Assembly: GCA_001282665.1 (NCBI GenBank)
Contig: LN874947.1
Coordinates: 409,488 to 445,434, forward strand
Direction of reading: 5' to 3'
Length of the DNA: 35,947 nt
Origin: Clostridiales bacterium mt11
Lineage (GTDB): Bacteria > Bacillota > Clostridia > Tissierellales > Tepidimicrobiaceae
Made by a program: the position numbers and the translations under genes. A model generated the notes under the pieces. That model was not told the DNA's origin. It ran no database searches and saw only the letters and a list, made by a program, of their open reading frames with translations. This document shows positions 16,268 through 24,053 of this stretch, piece by piece (the first letter of the stretch is position 1; the number at the start of each line of letters is the position of its first letter).

Positions 16268-16655
16268 CAATTTTTTCTCCGTTTTTTAAGGTAGCCTCTA
16301 ATCTTCCGTTAAACTGTGTACGAACTGAACTAACGCAGAAGATATTGAGTATGCAATTTTTACTGACTCTAATAAGCGGTGTATGGATATAATCTTTTTC
16401 GATTTCATAAAGTTTTTTATCATATTCGTACACTTCTTTTTCAGTATAGAGAAAAACCTTATTATCAACTGTATTAAAATAAAAGACGTCCTCTAAAGTG
16501 ATGGATATAATTGCACCATCTTTTTGCACATTTAGTGAATAGGAAAACATCTTTATATGCTCAATGAGCTGAGATAGGTGCTCGTCGATATAAGAACATG
16601 AAATTTTGACTTCAGGCTCTTTATATTCTTTGGATTGTTCTATAATCAACTTCAT
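16191..16655 (-). CDS. LytTR-family DNA-binding regulator with altered 3' end
   Basis: A stand-alone LytTR protein of 154 residues: a short N-terminal region, then the LytTR domain from about residue 45 with LEDVFYFNTVDNKVFLYT, LYEIEKDYIHTPLIRVSKN and FNGRLEATLKNGEKIVISRHYV (ending at 136). In relatives about 11 residues follow (a VPxLKKKL-type end). Here they are replaced by 18 unrelated residues encoded on the opposite strand of permease 3. The gene therefore seems joined to the ABC operon at about 16247-16250. A partner membrane protein commonly found downstream of such genes is missing. The start ATG 16655 has GAGGA upstream; function may be impaired, but the DNA-binding domain is almost complete. 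Confidence 0.8.
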   Translation of the reverse strand: MKLIIEQSKEYKEPEVKISCSYIDEHLSQLIEHIKMFSYSLNVQKDGAIISITLEDVFYFNTVDNKVFLYTEKEVYEYDKKLYEIEKDYIHTPLIRVSKNCILNIFCVSSVRTQFNGRLEATLKNGEKIVISRHYVFYLVHVKAIAINHRRLTD

Positions 16656-16755
16656 GCCATCCTCATCCCTTAGGTCTCTATAAATTTTAACATGTTGAGT
16701 TGGTTTTTCAAGAACAATTAAAGTAAGATGCGAAATATACCTAGTATTATGTCTG

Positions 16756-16801
16756 CAAATCAAGGGAACGGTTCTAATGATAAAACCGTCCCCTTGATTT
16801 G
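16756..16801 (-). repeat. Dispersed GGGGACGGTT repeat copy 2
   Basis: An 18-bp hairpin (16756-16773 / 16784-16801, one mismatch) with the core GGGGACGGTT on the minus strand, 16 nt after the stop of the split-barrel protein gene. There is no T-run after it. Same family as the hairpin at 401-452. Confidence 0.7.
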
Positions 16802-16817
16802 TAAAGGATAGATTGGA

Positions 16818-17210
16818 TTAAAATTTGATGACTTTTGGTTCTTCCGTAAAAGAGTATATTGTTGCAATAGCATCTTTTAAGTATAATACTTGAGTGTTAT
16901 TATCATCTGCAGAATACATACTTTGTAAATCTGGATAAACATCTAACATATGCTGTCTTGCTTCACATCTATCATCTTCAATGGCATTAGCTTGTATACG
17001 AATCCATCGTTCTCCATTAATAGCACAGATCTCAATTTTAGGATTGTGAAGCATCTGCTTCGATACATTTTTTGATTTTCCTGTTTGGATATAGAGTTTT
17101 CCCTCAAAGATATCCACAGTTCCAAATGGACGAACTCTTGGTTGATCACCTTCCATAGTTGCTAAAAAATAAGTTTCACTTTCTTTTAAAAAATCGTATA
17201 CTTCTTGCAT
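16818..17210 (-). CDS. Pyridoxamine 5'-phosphate oxidase-like split-barrel flavoprotein
   Basis: A 130-residue protein of the FMN-binding split-barrel (PNPOx-like) family. Visible elements are the N-terminal helix, ETYFLATMEGDQPRVRPFG (first strand pair and cofactor-side arginines), LYIQTGKSKNVSKQMLHNPKIEIC and GERWIRIQANAIE. Such short clostridial members bind FMN or similar cofactors and reduce small molecules; the substrate cannot be told. The ATG follows AGGAGG. It is divergent from an HxlR-family gene, a frequent pairing of a redox enzyme with its regulator. Confidence 0.88.
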   Translation of the reverse strand: MQEVYDFLKESETYFLATMEGDQPRVRPFGTVDIFEGKLYIQTGKSKNVSKQMLHNPKIEICAINGERWIRIQANAIEDDRCEARQHMLDVYPDLQSMYSADDNNTQVLYLKDAIATIYSFTEEPKVIKF

Positions 17211-17234
17211 TTAATATACCTCCTAAATCAATTC

Positions 17235-17262
17235 TTGATCTTTTTATCGTACATGATATGAT
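17235..17262 (+). promoter_or_regulatory. Promoter of the HxlR-family gene
   Basis: TTGATC (17235-17240) and TATGAT (17257-17262) are separated by 16 bp. The -10 overlaps that of the divergent promoter, so the two cannot be occupied together. Confidence 0.45.
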
Positions 17263-17288
17263 TATATCTAGTAATACATTAAATTCAA
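17261..17288 (-). promoter_or_regulatory. Promoter of the split-barrel flavoprotein gene
   Basis: On the minus strand TTGAAT (17283-17288) and a perfect TATAAT (17261-17266) are separated by 16 bp. An imperfect palindrome at 17287-17309 (AAGTA...TACTT, around a TATAT-TTT-ATATA centre) abuts the -35 and is a candidate HxlR-family binding site. Confidence 0.55.
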
Positions 17289-17342
17289 GTACTATATTTT
17301 TATATACTTAGTATCACAAAACATACTATTAGGAGTGAAGCA

Positions 17343-17675
17343 ATGGAAGAATTATTTGGAGTCTGTCCAGTAACGACAGCACAAAAAATATTGTCTGGAA
17401 AGTGGACTTTAATAATATTATATTTATTAAACAAAAAAACAATGAGATTTAATGAGCTTCAAAGAGCACTCAATAATCTTACACAAGCAACTCTGTCAAA
17501 ACAGCTAAAAAAGATGGAGGAATATGGTTTAATCATTAGAACAGCATACAACCAAATTCCTCCAAAGGTAGAATATTCTTTGAGTGATCTTGGCAAACAG
17601 TTTGTTCCAGTATTAAAGGCACTTGAAGTATGGGGAAGTGAATATATCAAATACATGAAATCAAATGAGGTATAA
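17343..17675 (+). CDS. HxlR-family winged-helix regulator
   Basis: A 110-residue regulator of the HxlR (MarR-like) family. It begins MEELFGVCPV, so Cys8 sits at the conserved position used by redox- or aldehyde-sensing members such as HypR and YodB. Next comes SGKWTLIILYLL, the winged helix with FNELQRALNNLTQATLSKQLKKMEEYG, and the wing PPKVEYSLSDLG. It probably senses electrophiles or oxidants through Cys8 and controls the divergent flavoprotein gene. The ATG has AGGAGTG upstream. Confidence 0.92.
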   Translation: MEELFGVCPVTTAQKILSGKWTLIILYLLNKKTMRFNELQRALNNLTQATLSKQLKKMEEYGLIIRTAYNQIPPKVEYSLSDLGKQFVPVLKALEVWGSEYIKYMKSNEV

Positions 17676-17702
17676 AATCAGTTAGAATCCCAATTAATTT
17701 AA

Positions 17703-17728
17703 AGAGGATAGAAAACATACTATCCTCT
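17703..17728 (+). terminator. Hairpin terminator after the HxlR-family gene
   Basis: A 9-bp perfect stem (AGAGGATAG / CTATCCTCT) with an 8-nt loop, 27 nt after the stop codon. The following sequence (AAATCTTCTTTCT) is only moderately T-rich. Confidence 0.55.
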
Positions 17729-17947
17729 AAATCTTCTTTCTCATATTCAGTTTTTTTAAATTAGAGTATTTAAATCACTTGAATCCTTTATTATTTTTCA
17801 ACTTCTAGCGTATATACTGACCCTACTTCAATTACTATACAAACTGAAATTATTTTTTAATACTTTTATTTAACTTCTAATTTTAATATATAAAAAGACT
17901 ACTGCTTAATTCAAACAACAGAATTACTTAGTTCCATATGATATTAA

Positions 17948-17979
17948 AAGACCTCTAGCATTAACAAAAGACAGGTCTT
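17948..17979 (-). terminator. Possible terminator after the methyltransferase gene
   Basis: Seven-bp arms AAGACCT / AGGTCTT with an 18-nt loop, followed on the minus strand by TTTTAATAT. The long loop makes it weak. Confidence 0.35.
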
Positions 17980-17984
17980 CTGTG

Positions 17985-18722
17985 TCATTTACTTTTATAG
18001 CTTGTACCTTGTACATTGTTTAATTTTTGAAAGTTTTTGACATGTTCTTCATATCCATCACCATCATGTTTTGGGCTTATAAATTCTACAAAGTCATTTA
18101 CTCGGATTTCAACATCCTTTAATCCTAATTGTTCCATATATATGGGAACCTTAATTCCCAGCATATAATCTCGACCCCCATTTTTTAACTCATCATACCA
18201 TCGGCTTTGTAACAATAAATCTTTTTTAACTATATCATATGTATATCCATGAATATACAGCCCTGCATTTTCCATTCTTCTATTGACTTCTATACATATA
18301 ACTTTTCCAGAAGATACAACTGAATTAACCATCTTTTCTAATATCATCTTTGGCTGTGGAATATGTCTCAATACAGATTGACAAATTGCAATATCATATT
18401 GTTTTTGTGGTATGTATTCTCTTAAATCCATATTGATAAATTCAGTGTGGAATGGTACATTCTCAAATATTTTCCGAGCTTCAGCAAGTAATTCTTCCCC
18501 CATATTAATTCCAGTGTAAGTACTTCCCTCAGGCAATAACGGCATTAACTTCATTCCTAAATATCCATATCCACAACCAAAATCTATAACATCTTTAGAG
18601 CTACGAATATTCCATATCTTATTTACCAAAAATTCAAAGTAATCATCATTCCACATTTGCTCCTTTGTAGATTTTAAATAATCCATTTGAGTATCCCAAA
18701 AGTATTCTCCCAAGTCATTCAC
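17985..18722 (-). CDS. Class I SAM-dependent methyltransferase
   Basis: A 245-residue soluble enzyme. Motif I is VIDFGCGYG (45-53), which binds S-adenosylmethionine. It is followed by a GINMGEELLAEAR acidic-loop region and the post-motif AICQSVLRHIPQPKMILEKM, typical of small-molecule methyltransferases. The C-terminal half contains no domain I recognise, so the acceptor is unknown. The GTG start at 18722 has AAAAGGG directly against it, an awkward spacing, but an in-frame TAA lies just upstream, so the start cannot be much earlier. It is downstream of the ABC pair but separated from it by a strong terminator. Confidence 0.85.
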   Translation of the reverse strand: MNDLGEYFWDTQMDYLKSTKEQMWNDDYFEFLVNKIWNIRSSKDVIDFGCGYGYLGMKLMPLLPEGSTYTGINMGEELLAEARKIFENVPFHTEFINMDLREYIPQKQYDIAICQSVLRHIPQPKMILEKMVNSVVSSGKVICIEVNRRMENAGLYIHGYTYDIVKKDLLLQSRWYDELKNGGRDYMLGIKVPIYMEQLGLKDVEIRVNDFVEFISPKHDGDGYEEHVKNFQKLNNVQGTSYKSK

Positions 18723-18872
18723 CCCTTTTAATTATAGCTTTAGCTCCATATTTCTATATTAAAAGTATGTAAATTATCACCAATTCAATTGCTTCTGATA
18801 TATCATCTAATTTAATATTCATATGGATCTACTCTTAATTGTACTATAAGTATCACATTTATAATAAAAAAT

Positions 18873-18915
18873 AAGGACTATCTAAGTAATTTAACAAATC
18901 ACTTAGATAGTCCTT
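18873..18915 (-). terminator. Strong intrinsic terminator of the exporter-fold ABC operon
   Basis: A perfect 15-bp stem (18873-18887 / 18901-18915) followed on the minus strand by TATTTTTTATT. It lies about 20 nt after the stop of the second ABC gene. Confidence 0.85.
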
Positions 18916-18934
18916 TTAAATTTATTTTACTATT

Positions 18935-20665
18935 TTATAACTCCCATCCACTTGACTCCATTTGTATAGTCCACAATCTATTGTAAAGCCCATTCCTATC
19001 CATAAGTTCATCATGTGTACCTTGTCCTGCTACTCTACCCTCTTCCATAACAATAATATTGTCTGCATCCTTAATGGTTTTTAAGCGATGAGCAATTACT
19101 ATAACCGTTCTTCCTGCTATTAGTTCATTGATAGCTTTCTGTACTTCTACCTCATTTTCAGGGTCAAGGGAAGCTGTTGCTTCATCGAGTAAAACCACAG
19201 GAGCATCCTTTAACATAGCACGAGCAATGGAAATCCTCTGCTTTTCACCTCCCGAAAGAGTACATCCTCCTTCTCCAACCATAGTATCGAATCCCTTAGG
19301 GAGCTTCATAATAAAATCATAGCAGCAAGCTTTTTTAGCTGCTTCAATCATTTCTTCATCTGTAGCATTTTCTTTCCCAAAACGAATATTGTTGCCTATG
19401 GTATCTTGGAATAAATACACATCCTGAAATACCATGGAGATTTTTCTCATTAATTTTTCAGGATCAAGGGTTGATTCATCAATTCCTCCAAATGTTATTT
19501 TACCCCTTGTAGGGTCATAAAATCTTGCACAAAGTTTTAATATCGTACTCTTACCACTTCCTGAGGGTCCTACAAGGGCTGTCAACGTTCCTTGTTTCAT
19601 CTCTAAAGAAACATTATGCAAAACGGTTTTATCCCCATATCCAAAGGAAACATCTTCAAAAACAATATCAGTATTATCATTAGGCTCTTTATCTCCACTC
19701 ATTTCTGGTTCATTCATTAAATTTAAAATACGCTCTCCAGCCCTTTCATCATAGCGAAGCTCTGCATATTTCATTAGAGCCGAAGTAAGAGGGTCATACA
19801 CCCTAGAACCTATAACTAAAAACATTACAAAGGTCAATACATCTAAAGAGCCTCCTATCAGTAAATAAGTCCCCGTTAAAATCATTAAAGTTAAACCTGC
19901 ACGAATAAGTGTAATAGAAGTAAGAATAATTGGTCCTGATAAAGCTTCAAAACGAATACATTCTTTCATTAGCTTCCTGAAAGAGTTCTCAAGACGAGCA
20001 AACTTTTCACCTACAAGATTATAGGCCTTCATAACACGTATTCCCAATAAGTATTCCTGTAGACGATTACCTGCATCTAACTTAGATTTCATCTGTCTAT
20101 CTGCCATACGCCTTTGTATCTTAGCACAAGCCCATAATAAAAGTATGGTAATGGGCAGTGCTATAAACATGGCGATAGACATACGCCAGTCAATCCATAA
20201 AAGAGAAACAAAAGCCATAAGAGGCATAACCAACGCACCAAATAGCTGCGGAACAATATGGGATACTCCAGTTTCAATCAAGGTGAAATCACCCATTATC
20301 ATATTAGCTAAATCTCCTGGGTCCCGACTTGTAATATAACCTAATGGAAGTTTACGAAGATGTTCTGCAAGATTAGCTCTTCCATATGCTGAAAGTTCAT
20401 AAGCATCACGATAACTATGACGATAAGCAGGCTTTTCAGCAATAAACATAACTATCATATAAGCAAATAATATGCCAACAATCTTCCAAAGTCTAGCTGT
20501 GTCAAGTCCTGTACCAGAACCATCAAAAGCATTAAATATAATCTTTATCGCTTCGATGGAAAACATAAAGGGAACTACATTGACTAAATTAGCCAAAATA
20601 GTAAATCCAATAGGCTTTATAAGTTTTTTGGGTTGCCCTACTGTAATATTTTCAAAAATTTTCAT
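18935..20665 (-). CDS. Exporter-fold ABC half-transporter B (YbtPQ/IrtAB-like arrangement)
   Basis: A 576-residue fusion of a six-helix type IV transmembrane domain (about 15-310) and an ATPase. Walker A is GPSGSGKS (366-373), signature LSGGE (470-474), Walker B VVLLDE followed by a canonical ATASLD D-loop. It forms a heterodimer with the upstream protein; the start overlaps the partner stop (ATGA), so translation is coupled. Proteins of this fold normally export, but the YbtPQ and IrtAB pairs import iron-siderophore complexes. The AraC-type gene, the DtxR-family gene and the iron-type operator in this locus favour a metal-chelate role. That assignment is inference; drug or peptide export is the alternative. 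Confidence 0.85.
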   Translation of the reverse strand: MKIFENITVGQPKKLIKPIGFTILANLVNVVPFMFSIEAIKIIFNAFDGSGTGLDTARLWKIVGILFAYMIVMFIAEKPAYRHSYRDAYELSAYGRANLAEHLRKLPLGYITSRDPGDLANMIMGDFTLIETGVSHIVPQLFGALVMPLMAFVSLLWIDWRMSIAMFIALPITILLLWACAKIQRRMADRQMKSKLDAGNRLQEYLLGIRVMKAYNLVGEKFARLENSFRKLMKECIRFEALSGPIILTSITLIRAGLTLMILTGTYLLIGGSLDVLTFVMFLVIGSRVYDPLTSALMKYAELRYDERAGERILNLMNEPEMSGDKEPNDNTDIVFEDVSFGYGDKTVLHNVSLEMKQGTLTALVGPSGSGKSTILKLCARFYDPTRGKITFGGIDESTLDPEKLMRKISMVFQDVYLFQDTIGNNIRFGKENATDEEMIEAAKKACCYDFIMKLPKGFDTMVGEGGCTLSGGEKQRISIARAMLKDAPVVLLDEATASLDPENEVEVQKAINELIAGRTVIVIAHRLKTIKDADNIIVMEEGRVAGQGTHDELMDRNGLYNRLWTIQMESSGWEL

Positions 20666-22479
20666 GCCTTTGCACCTCCACTCTTCAATGTCCAGTCATA
20701 AGCACTAGTATAAGCTTTCCACATTCGATGATATAGACCTTCTTCAGCTACTAATTTATTGTGGGTACCAATCTGTTCAATTCTTCCATCTTTTAATACA
20801 ATTATTTGATTCGCAGTCTTTATAGAAGACAACCTATGTGCAATAACGATAACGGTTTTATCCTTAATCAGTTCTTTTAATGCTATCTGCATTTTATACT
20901 CATTTTCAGGATCGGCAAAGGCTGTTGCTTCATCAAGAACGAGAATAGGTGCATTCTTTAGAATAGCACGAGCAACGGAGACACGCTGTTCTTCTCCTCC
21001 CGAAAGAAATACGCCACCTTCGCCAATTAGTGTATTATAGCCATCTGGCAATTCTTCAATAAACTCATGACATTGTGCTGCCCTTGCTGCAGCGTAGACT
21101 TCCTCATCAGTCGCATCTGGTCTACCTACTCTAATATTCTCAAATAAAGTATCATAGAAGAGAAATGTATCTTGAAATACAAAAGATACTATATTCATAA
21201 GTTCTTCTGTAGGAATATCTTTTATATTCACTCCGCCAATTTTTATTTCACCAGTCTTAATATCCCAAAAACGAGGAATTAAGTTAGCTACAGTCGATTT
21301 TCCAGAACCCGATGGCCCTACTAAGGCAGTAATCTCTCCAGCTTTAGCCGTAAAGTTAATATCGGTTAAAGCTTCAACTCTCGTAGCCTCTGCTTTGTTC
21401 TCATAAGCAAAAGATACATTTTCAAAGGTAATATCATGACCATGAGGGATTTTTGGCTTTAAAGTTTCTTTAATTGGTTCTTCAGCATATATATCATCAA
21501 TACGTGAAACACCTTCAAAAATTTCCCTTGTACCCGAGGCAAGCAAAGTCAATTTATATAATGGAGAAGATACACCAGGTATCATTATAATGAAGAATAG
21601 ATATACAAGAGCAAAGGATATATTATTTGGATCTCCACTCATAATCAACAAACCAACAGGTAAAATGAAGGTTAAAAAGGAATTAAGTACTACGGTAAAA
21701 ACAGCCATACCATTTTCAAATTTATCACAATAAGCTACTGCCCAATCTCTATAGGCAATTAGATCATTATGAAATTTTTTAAAAGAAAATACTGTCTGTC
21801 CAAATATTTTAACTACTGGTATTCCTCGTACATATTGTATAGCTGAAGAATGGATACGTTCCTGTGCATCGAAATACTCCTTCATTGTATGTTGTGCTTT
21901 TTTACCGAACATCATTGAAGCCTGCATAGCGATACTAATAATAAATGCAATTATACAAATCAACGTCATCCAACCATTAAGACTAAAAAATATAGCAAAC
22001 ATAACAATAACTGTTGCTGCTGCATTTACAAGGTCTGGGATTGTATGAGCTACAAATAACTCAATTCGTTCTACGTCTTGCTCTAAATTCTTCTTTATAG
22101 CACCTGTTGCAGTACTATTTAAATATCCAAGGGGTAATTTACCAATATGCCTTGCTAGTCCCATACGCATACCATATAAAATACGAAAAGCCGCCACATG
22201 GGAACAAATAATTGCAGCGTATAAGAGAATAAGACCTACAATTAACCCACCGAAAGCAATCCATCCCCATCTAATCATCATAGCACTATCTACTAGAGAA
22301 ATATTACCTCCGCTTCTCAGTAATTCTCCCAAAATTTGATACACTGATACAAATGGTATTAACATACATATGGCACTAAATGCTGATAAGGTTCCCGATA
22401 CTATCAGCAATATCTTTTTCTCACCAGCTATTTCAAACAAGCGGGAAAGTCCCTGCTTTTTCTTACCTTTTTGCTTCAT
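20662..22479 (-). CDS. Exporter-fold ABC half-transporter A (YbtPQ/IrtAB-like arrangement)
   Basis: A 605-residue partner of the downstream ABC protein. Basic N-terminus, transmembrane domain at about 20-310, then an ATPase with Walker A GPSGSGKS (388-395), signature LSGGE (492-496) and Walker B ILVLDE (512-517). The D-loop reads AFAD instead of the usual SALD, while the partner is canonical, so the two nucleotide sites may differ in activity. The ATG follows AAAGGAG at 7 nt. Immediately upstream lie a -10 box and a strong palindrome. The role (metal-chelate transport) is inferred from neighbours. Confidence 0.85.
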   Translation of the reverse strand: MKQKGKKKQGLSRLFEIAGEKKILLIVSGTLSAFSAICMLIPFVSVYQILGELLRSGGNISLVDSAMMIRWGWIAFGGLIVGLILLYAAIICSHVAAFRILYGMRMGLARHIGKLPLGYLNSTATGAIKKNLEQDVERIELFVAHTIPDLVNAAATVIVMFAIFFSLNGWMTLICIIAFIISIAMQASMMFGKKAQHTMKEYFDAQERIHSSAIQYVRGIPVVKIFGQTVFSFKKFHNDLIAYRDWAVAYCDKFENGMAVFTVVLNSFLTFILPVGLLIMSGDPNNISFALVYLFFIIMIPGVSSPLYKLTLLASGTREIFEGVSRIDDIYAEEPIKETLKPKIPHGHDITFENVSFAYENKAEATRVEALTDINFTAKAGEITALVGPSGSGKSTVANLIPRFWDIKTGEIKIGGVNIKDIPTEELMNIVSFVFQDTFLFYDTLFENIRVGRPDATDEEVYAAARAAQCHEFIEELPDGYNTLIGEGGVFLSGGEEQRVSVARAILKNAPILVLDEATAFADPENEYKMQIALKELIKDKTVIVIAHRLSSIKTANQIIVLKDGRIEQIGTHNKLVAEEGLYHRMWKAYTSAYDWTLKSGGAKA

Positions 22480-22853
22480 AGCAATGCTCCTTTCTAAAAT
22501 GGAATATGGTTAGTCTAAACTAACCATATCCATTATAATAAGTATTATTTTTTTGTTCCACTCCATAAAGTTGATTTAGCTCCAATTAGACGAAGACTTG
22601 TTTTCACTTCACTTATTTTATATCAAAGGATTTCGAAATACCAATGAAATTATAATTCTCAATACTACTTTTAAAAAATATTTAATAATTTATCCTTACT
22701 ATAATTAATTAGACAATCAAAAATTTCTTTAATAACACTTTGTCATCTATGGTATAAAATTCATTTATTAAATATCCAGTTAATCTATGCTAAATATCAT
22801 GCCGAAAATATGCTCTTTAACTTCCTTAGATATTACTATAACTGGTTTTAAAA
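22480..22853. other. Intergenic region between AraC-type and ABC genes
   Basis: 374 bp. The ABC-proximal 60 bp hold the promoter and operator described at 22504-22537. The remainder, toward the end of the AraC-type gene, is AT-rich with no gene and no clear terminator. Confidence 0.6.
22504..22537 (-). promoter_or_regulatory. Operator and -10 box of the exporter-fold ABC operon
   Basis: A perfect inverted repeat with 11-bp arms and a 4-bp centre spans 22504-22529; its core is TTAGTCTAAACTAA (22510-22523). A minus-strand TATAAT lies at 22532-22537, so the palindrome covers the likely start of transcription, the position expected for a repressor. The core matches the sites at 7645-7658 and 23917-23930. 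No good -35 box is visible, which would fit an AraC-type activator requirement. Confidence 0.75.
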
Positions 22854-23849
22854 CTATCTTCTATTTAAAGAATCAGATAATGCTCCATTTAGACTATTTG
22901 TTTTTCTGTATTCTAAAGGGGTCATACCCATAATATCTTTAAATGCAGAAGCAAATTTACTGGAATTACTATATCCTACCTTTCCAGCAATAGCAGCAAC
23001 GCTGTCATTTTCTTGTCGCAACATTATAGCGGCAGCCTGCATTCTATATGAACGAATATAAGCATAAATAGAAGTCCCATAAACCGCCTTAAAGCAAAGT
23101 TTCATTGCTGTTATAGGTATTTTAAAACGGTTAGATAGTTCCTCAAGGGTATGATGCTCCTCCAAATCCTGTGTCATATATTCCTTAATTGCCTTTATAA
23201 TATCTACTTGGCTTTTATGAAAATATTTTCTCTCTTCTCTTTGTTCTTCAATATCTACAATACTAAGAAACAGTAAAAGCTCCAATACCTTTAATTTGAA
23301 ATACCCAAGTTTCACTTCATCTGGCACTGTATATAGTTCAAAGAAGATATGTTCTATTGAATTTTTAGCACGCATAATAAAACATCTATTTTCACAACAT
23401 AATCTATGACGTAAAGAATATAAATTAATAGATATATTATCCAATACACAAGAAATTGAACTTTGAGCTTCATCAAGACATATTACAACAGATACACCGT
23501 GATAATGTTCCAGGGGAAAGCATGACTTTGCAGTTCTGTTACTTAACATATTTACTGCAAGATCCCCTTCCTCTAGATATACATATTCTCCATTTAGAAA
23601 TTCACATTCAAATCGTCCTTGACGACAATGATTGATCTCCATAATATTTTCATGGGATTGTTTATTGTGAAAGCAGTTTCCCATATGAAAATCGTTATAA
23701 ATCAATTCAATACCTGGAAACACTTGATAACTAGTCATAACGCCTTCGCCATTACTACTTTTCATTTTATATACCACACAATCATTGGATTTATTAACCA
23801 TCTCTACTTCAGAACCATATATCCCTTTGTCTTTTGATAAAATACTCAC
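22854..23849 (-). CDS. AraC-family regulator (PchR/YbtA-like)
   Basis: A 331-residue activator. The C-terminal about 100 residues form the paired AraC helix-turn-helix: LEELSNRFKIPITAMKLCFK, then VAAIAGKVGYSNSSKFASAF and the closing MGMTPLEYRK. The N-terminal part is a cupin-like sensor with several cysteines and histidines (for example NHCRQGRFECEFLNGEY). The overall layout resembles siderophore-sensing regulators such as PchR and YbtA, which bind an iron-siderophore and activate its uptake genes. It reads toward the ABC pair. The GTG start at 23849 follows AAGGAGG at 8 nt. Ligand unknown. Confidence 0.85.
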   Translation of the reverse strand: MSILSKDKGIYGSEVEMVNKSNDCVVYKMKSSNGEGVMTSYQVFPGIELIYNDFHMGNCFHNKQSHENIMEINHCRQGRFECEFLNGEYVYLEEGDLAVNMLSNRTAKSCFPLEHYHGVSVVICLDEAQSSISCVLDNISINLYSLRHRLCCENRCFIMRAKNSIEHIFFELYTVPDEVKLGYFKLKVLELLLFLSIVDIEEQREERKYFHKSQVDIIKAIKEYMTQDLEEHHTLEELSNRFKIPITAMKLCFKAVYGTSIYAYIRSYRMQAAAIMLRQENDSVAAIAGKVGYSNSSKFASAFKDIMGMTPLEYRKTNSLNGALSDSLNRR

Positions 23850-23914
23850 CTTTTCAACCTCCTTACACTATAATTCTTTATTCTTATTATTACAAATTCT
23901 AATCTATATCAAGG

Positions 23915-23932
23915 AGTTAGTTTGAACTAACT
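23915..23932. promoter_or_regulatory. Palindromic operator between araC-type and dtxR-type genes
   Basis: AGTTAGTTTGAACTAACT has perfect 8-bp arms around TG. Its core TTAGTTTGAACTAA (23917-23930) agrees with the operator of the ABC operon and with feo operator 1. It lies in the divergent region, 66 bp before the AraC-type start and 122 bp before the DtxR-family start. A further half-site, TTAGTTTA, occurs at about 23943-23950. Confidence 0.7.
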
Positions 23933-24008
23933 TGCTTGAATATTAGTTTAGCATTGTAAAATCATGTTGTCAATCAATGCAATCCCGTCCTTGAAAAAGC
24001 TGTTAGTG

Positions 24009-24014
24009 TATAAT
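24009..24014 (+). promoter_or_regulatory. -10 box of the DtxR-family gene
   Basis: A perfect TATAAT, 39 bp before the start codon. A TTGAAA lies only 12 bp upstream, too close to be a normal -35, so the -35 element is unclear. Confidence 0.4.
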
Positions 24015-24053
24015 AACATAGATGCATAGAACTATTTTCAGGGGTGATAAAAA

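Larger units (their letters stand above)
17676..17984. other. Intergenic region between convergent genes
   Basis: 309 bp of very AT-rich DNA between the HxlR-family gene and the methyltransferase gene, which face each other. It holds a terminator-like hairpin at each end (17703-17728 and 17948-17979). I see no gene in the middle. Confidence 0.6.

Noticed and set aside
23943..23956. A fourth copy of the TTAGYYTNAACTAA operator
   Set aside because: Only the left half (TTAGTTTA) matches; the right half is GCATTG, so I list it as a half-site at most.
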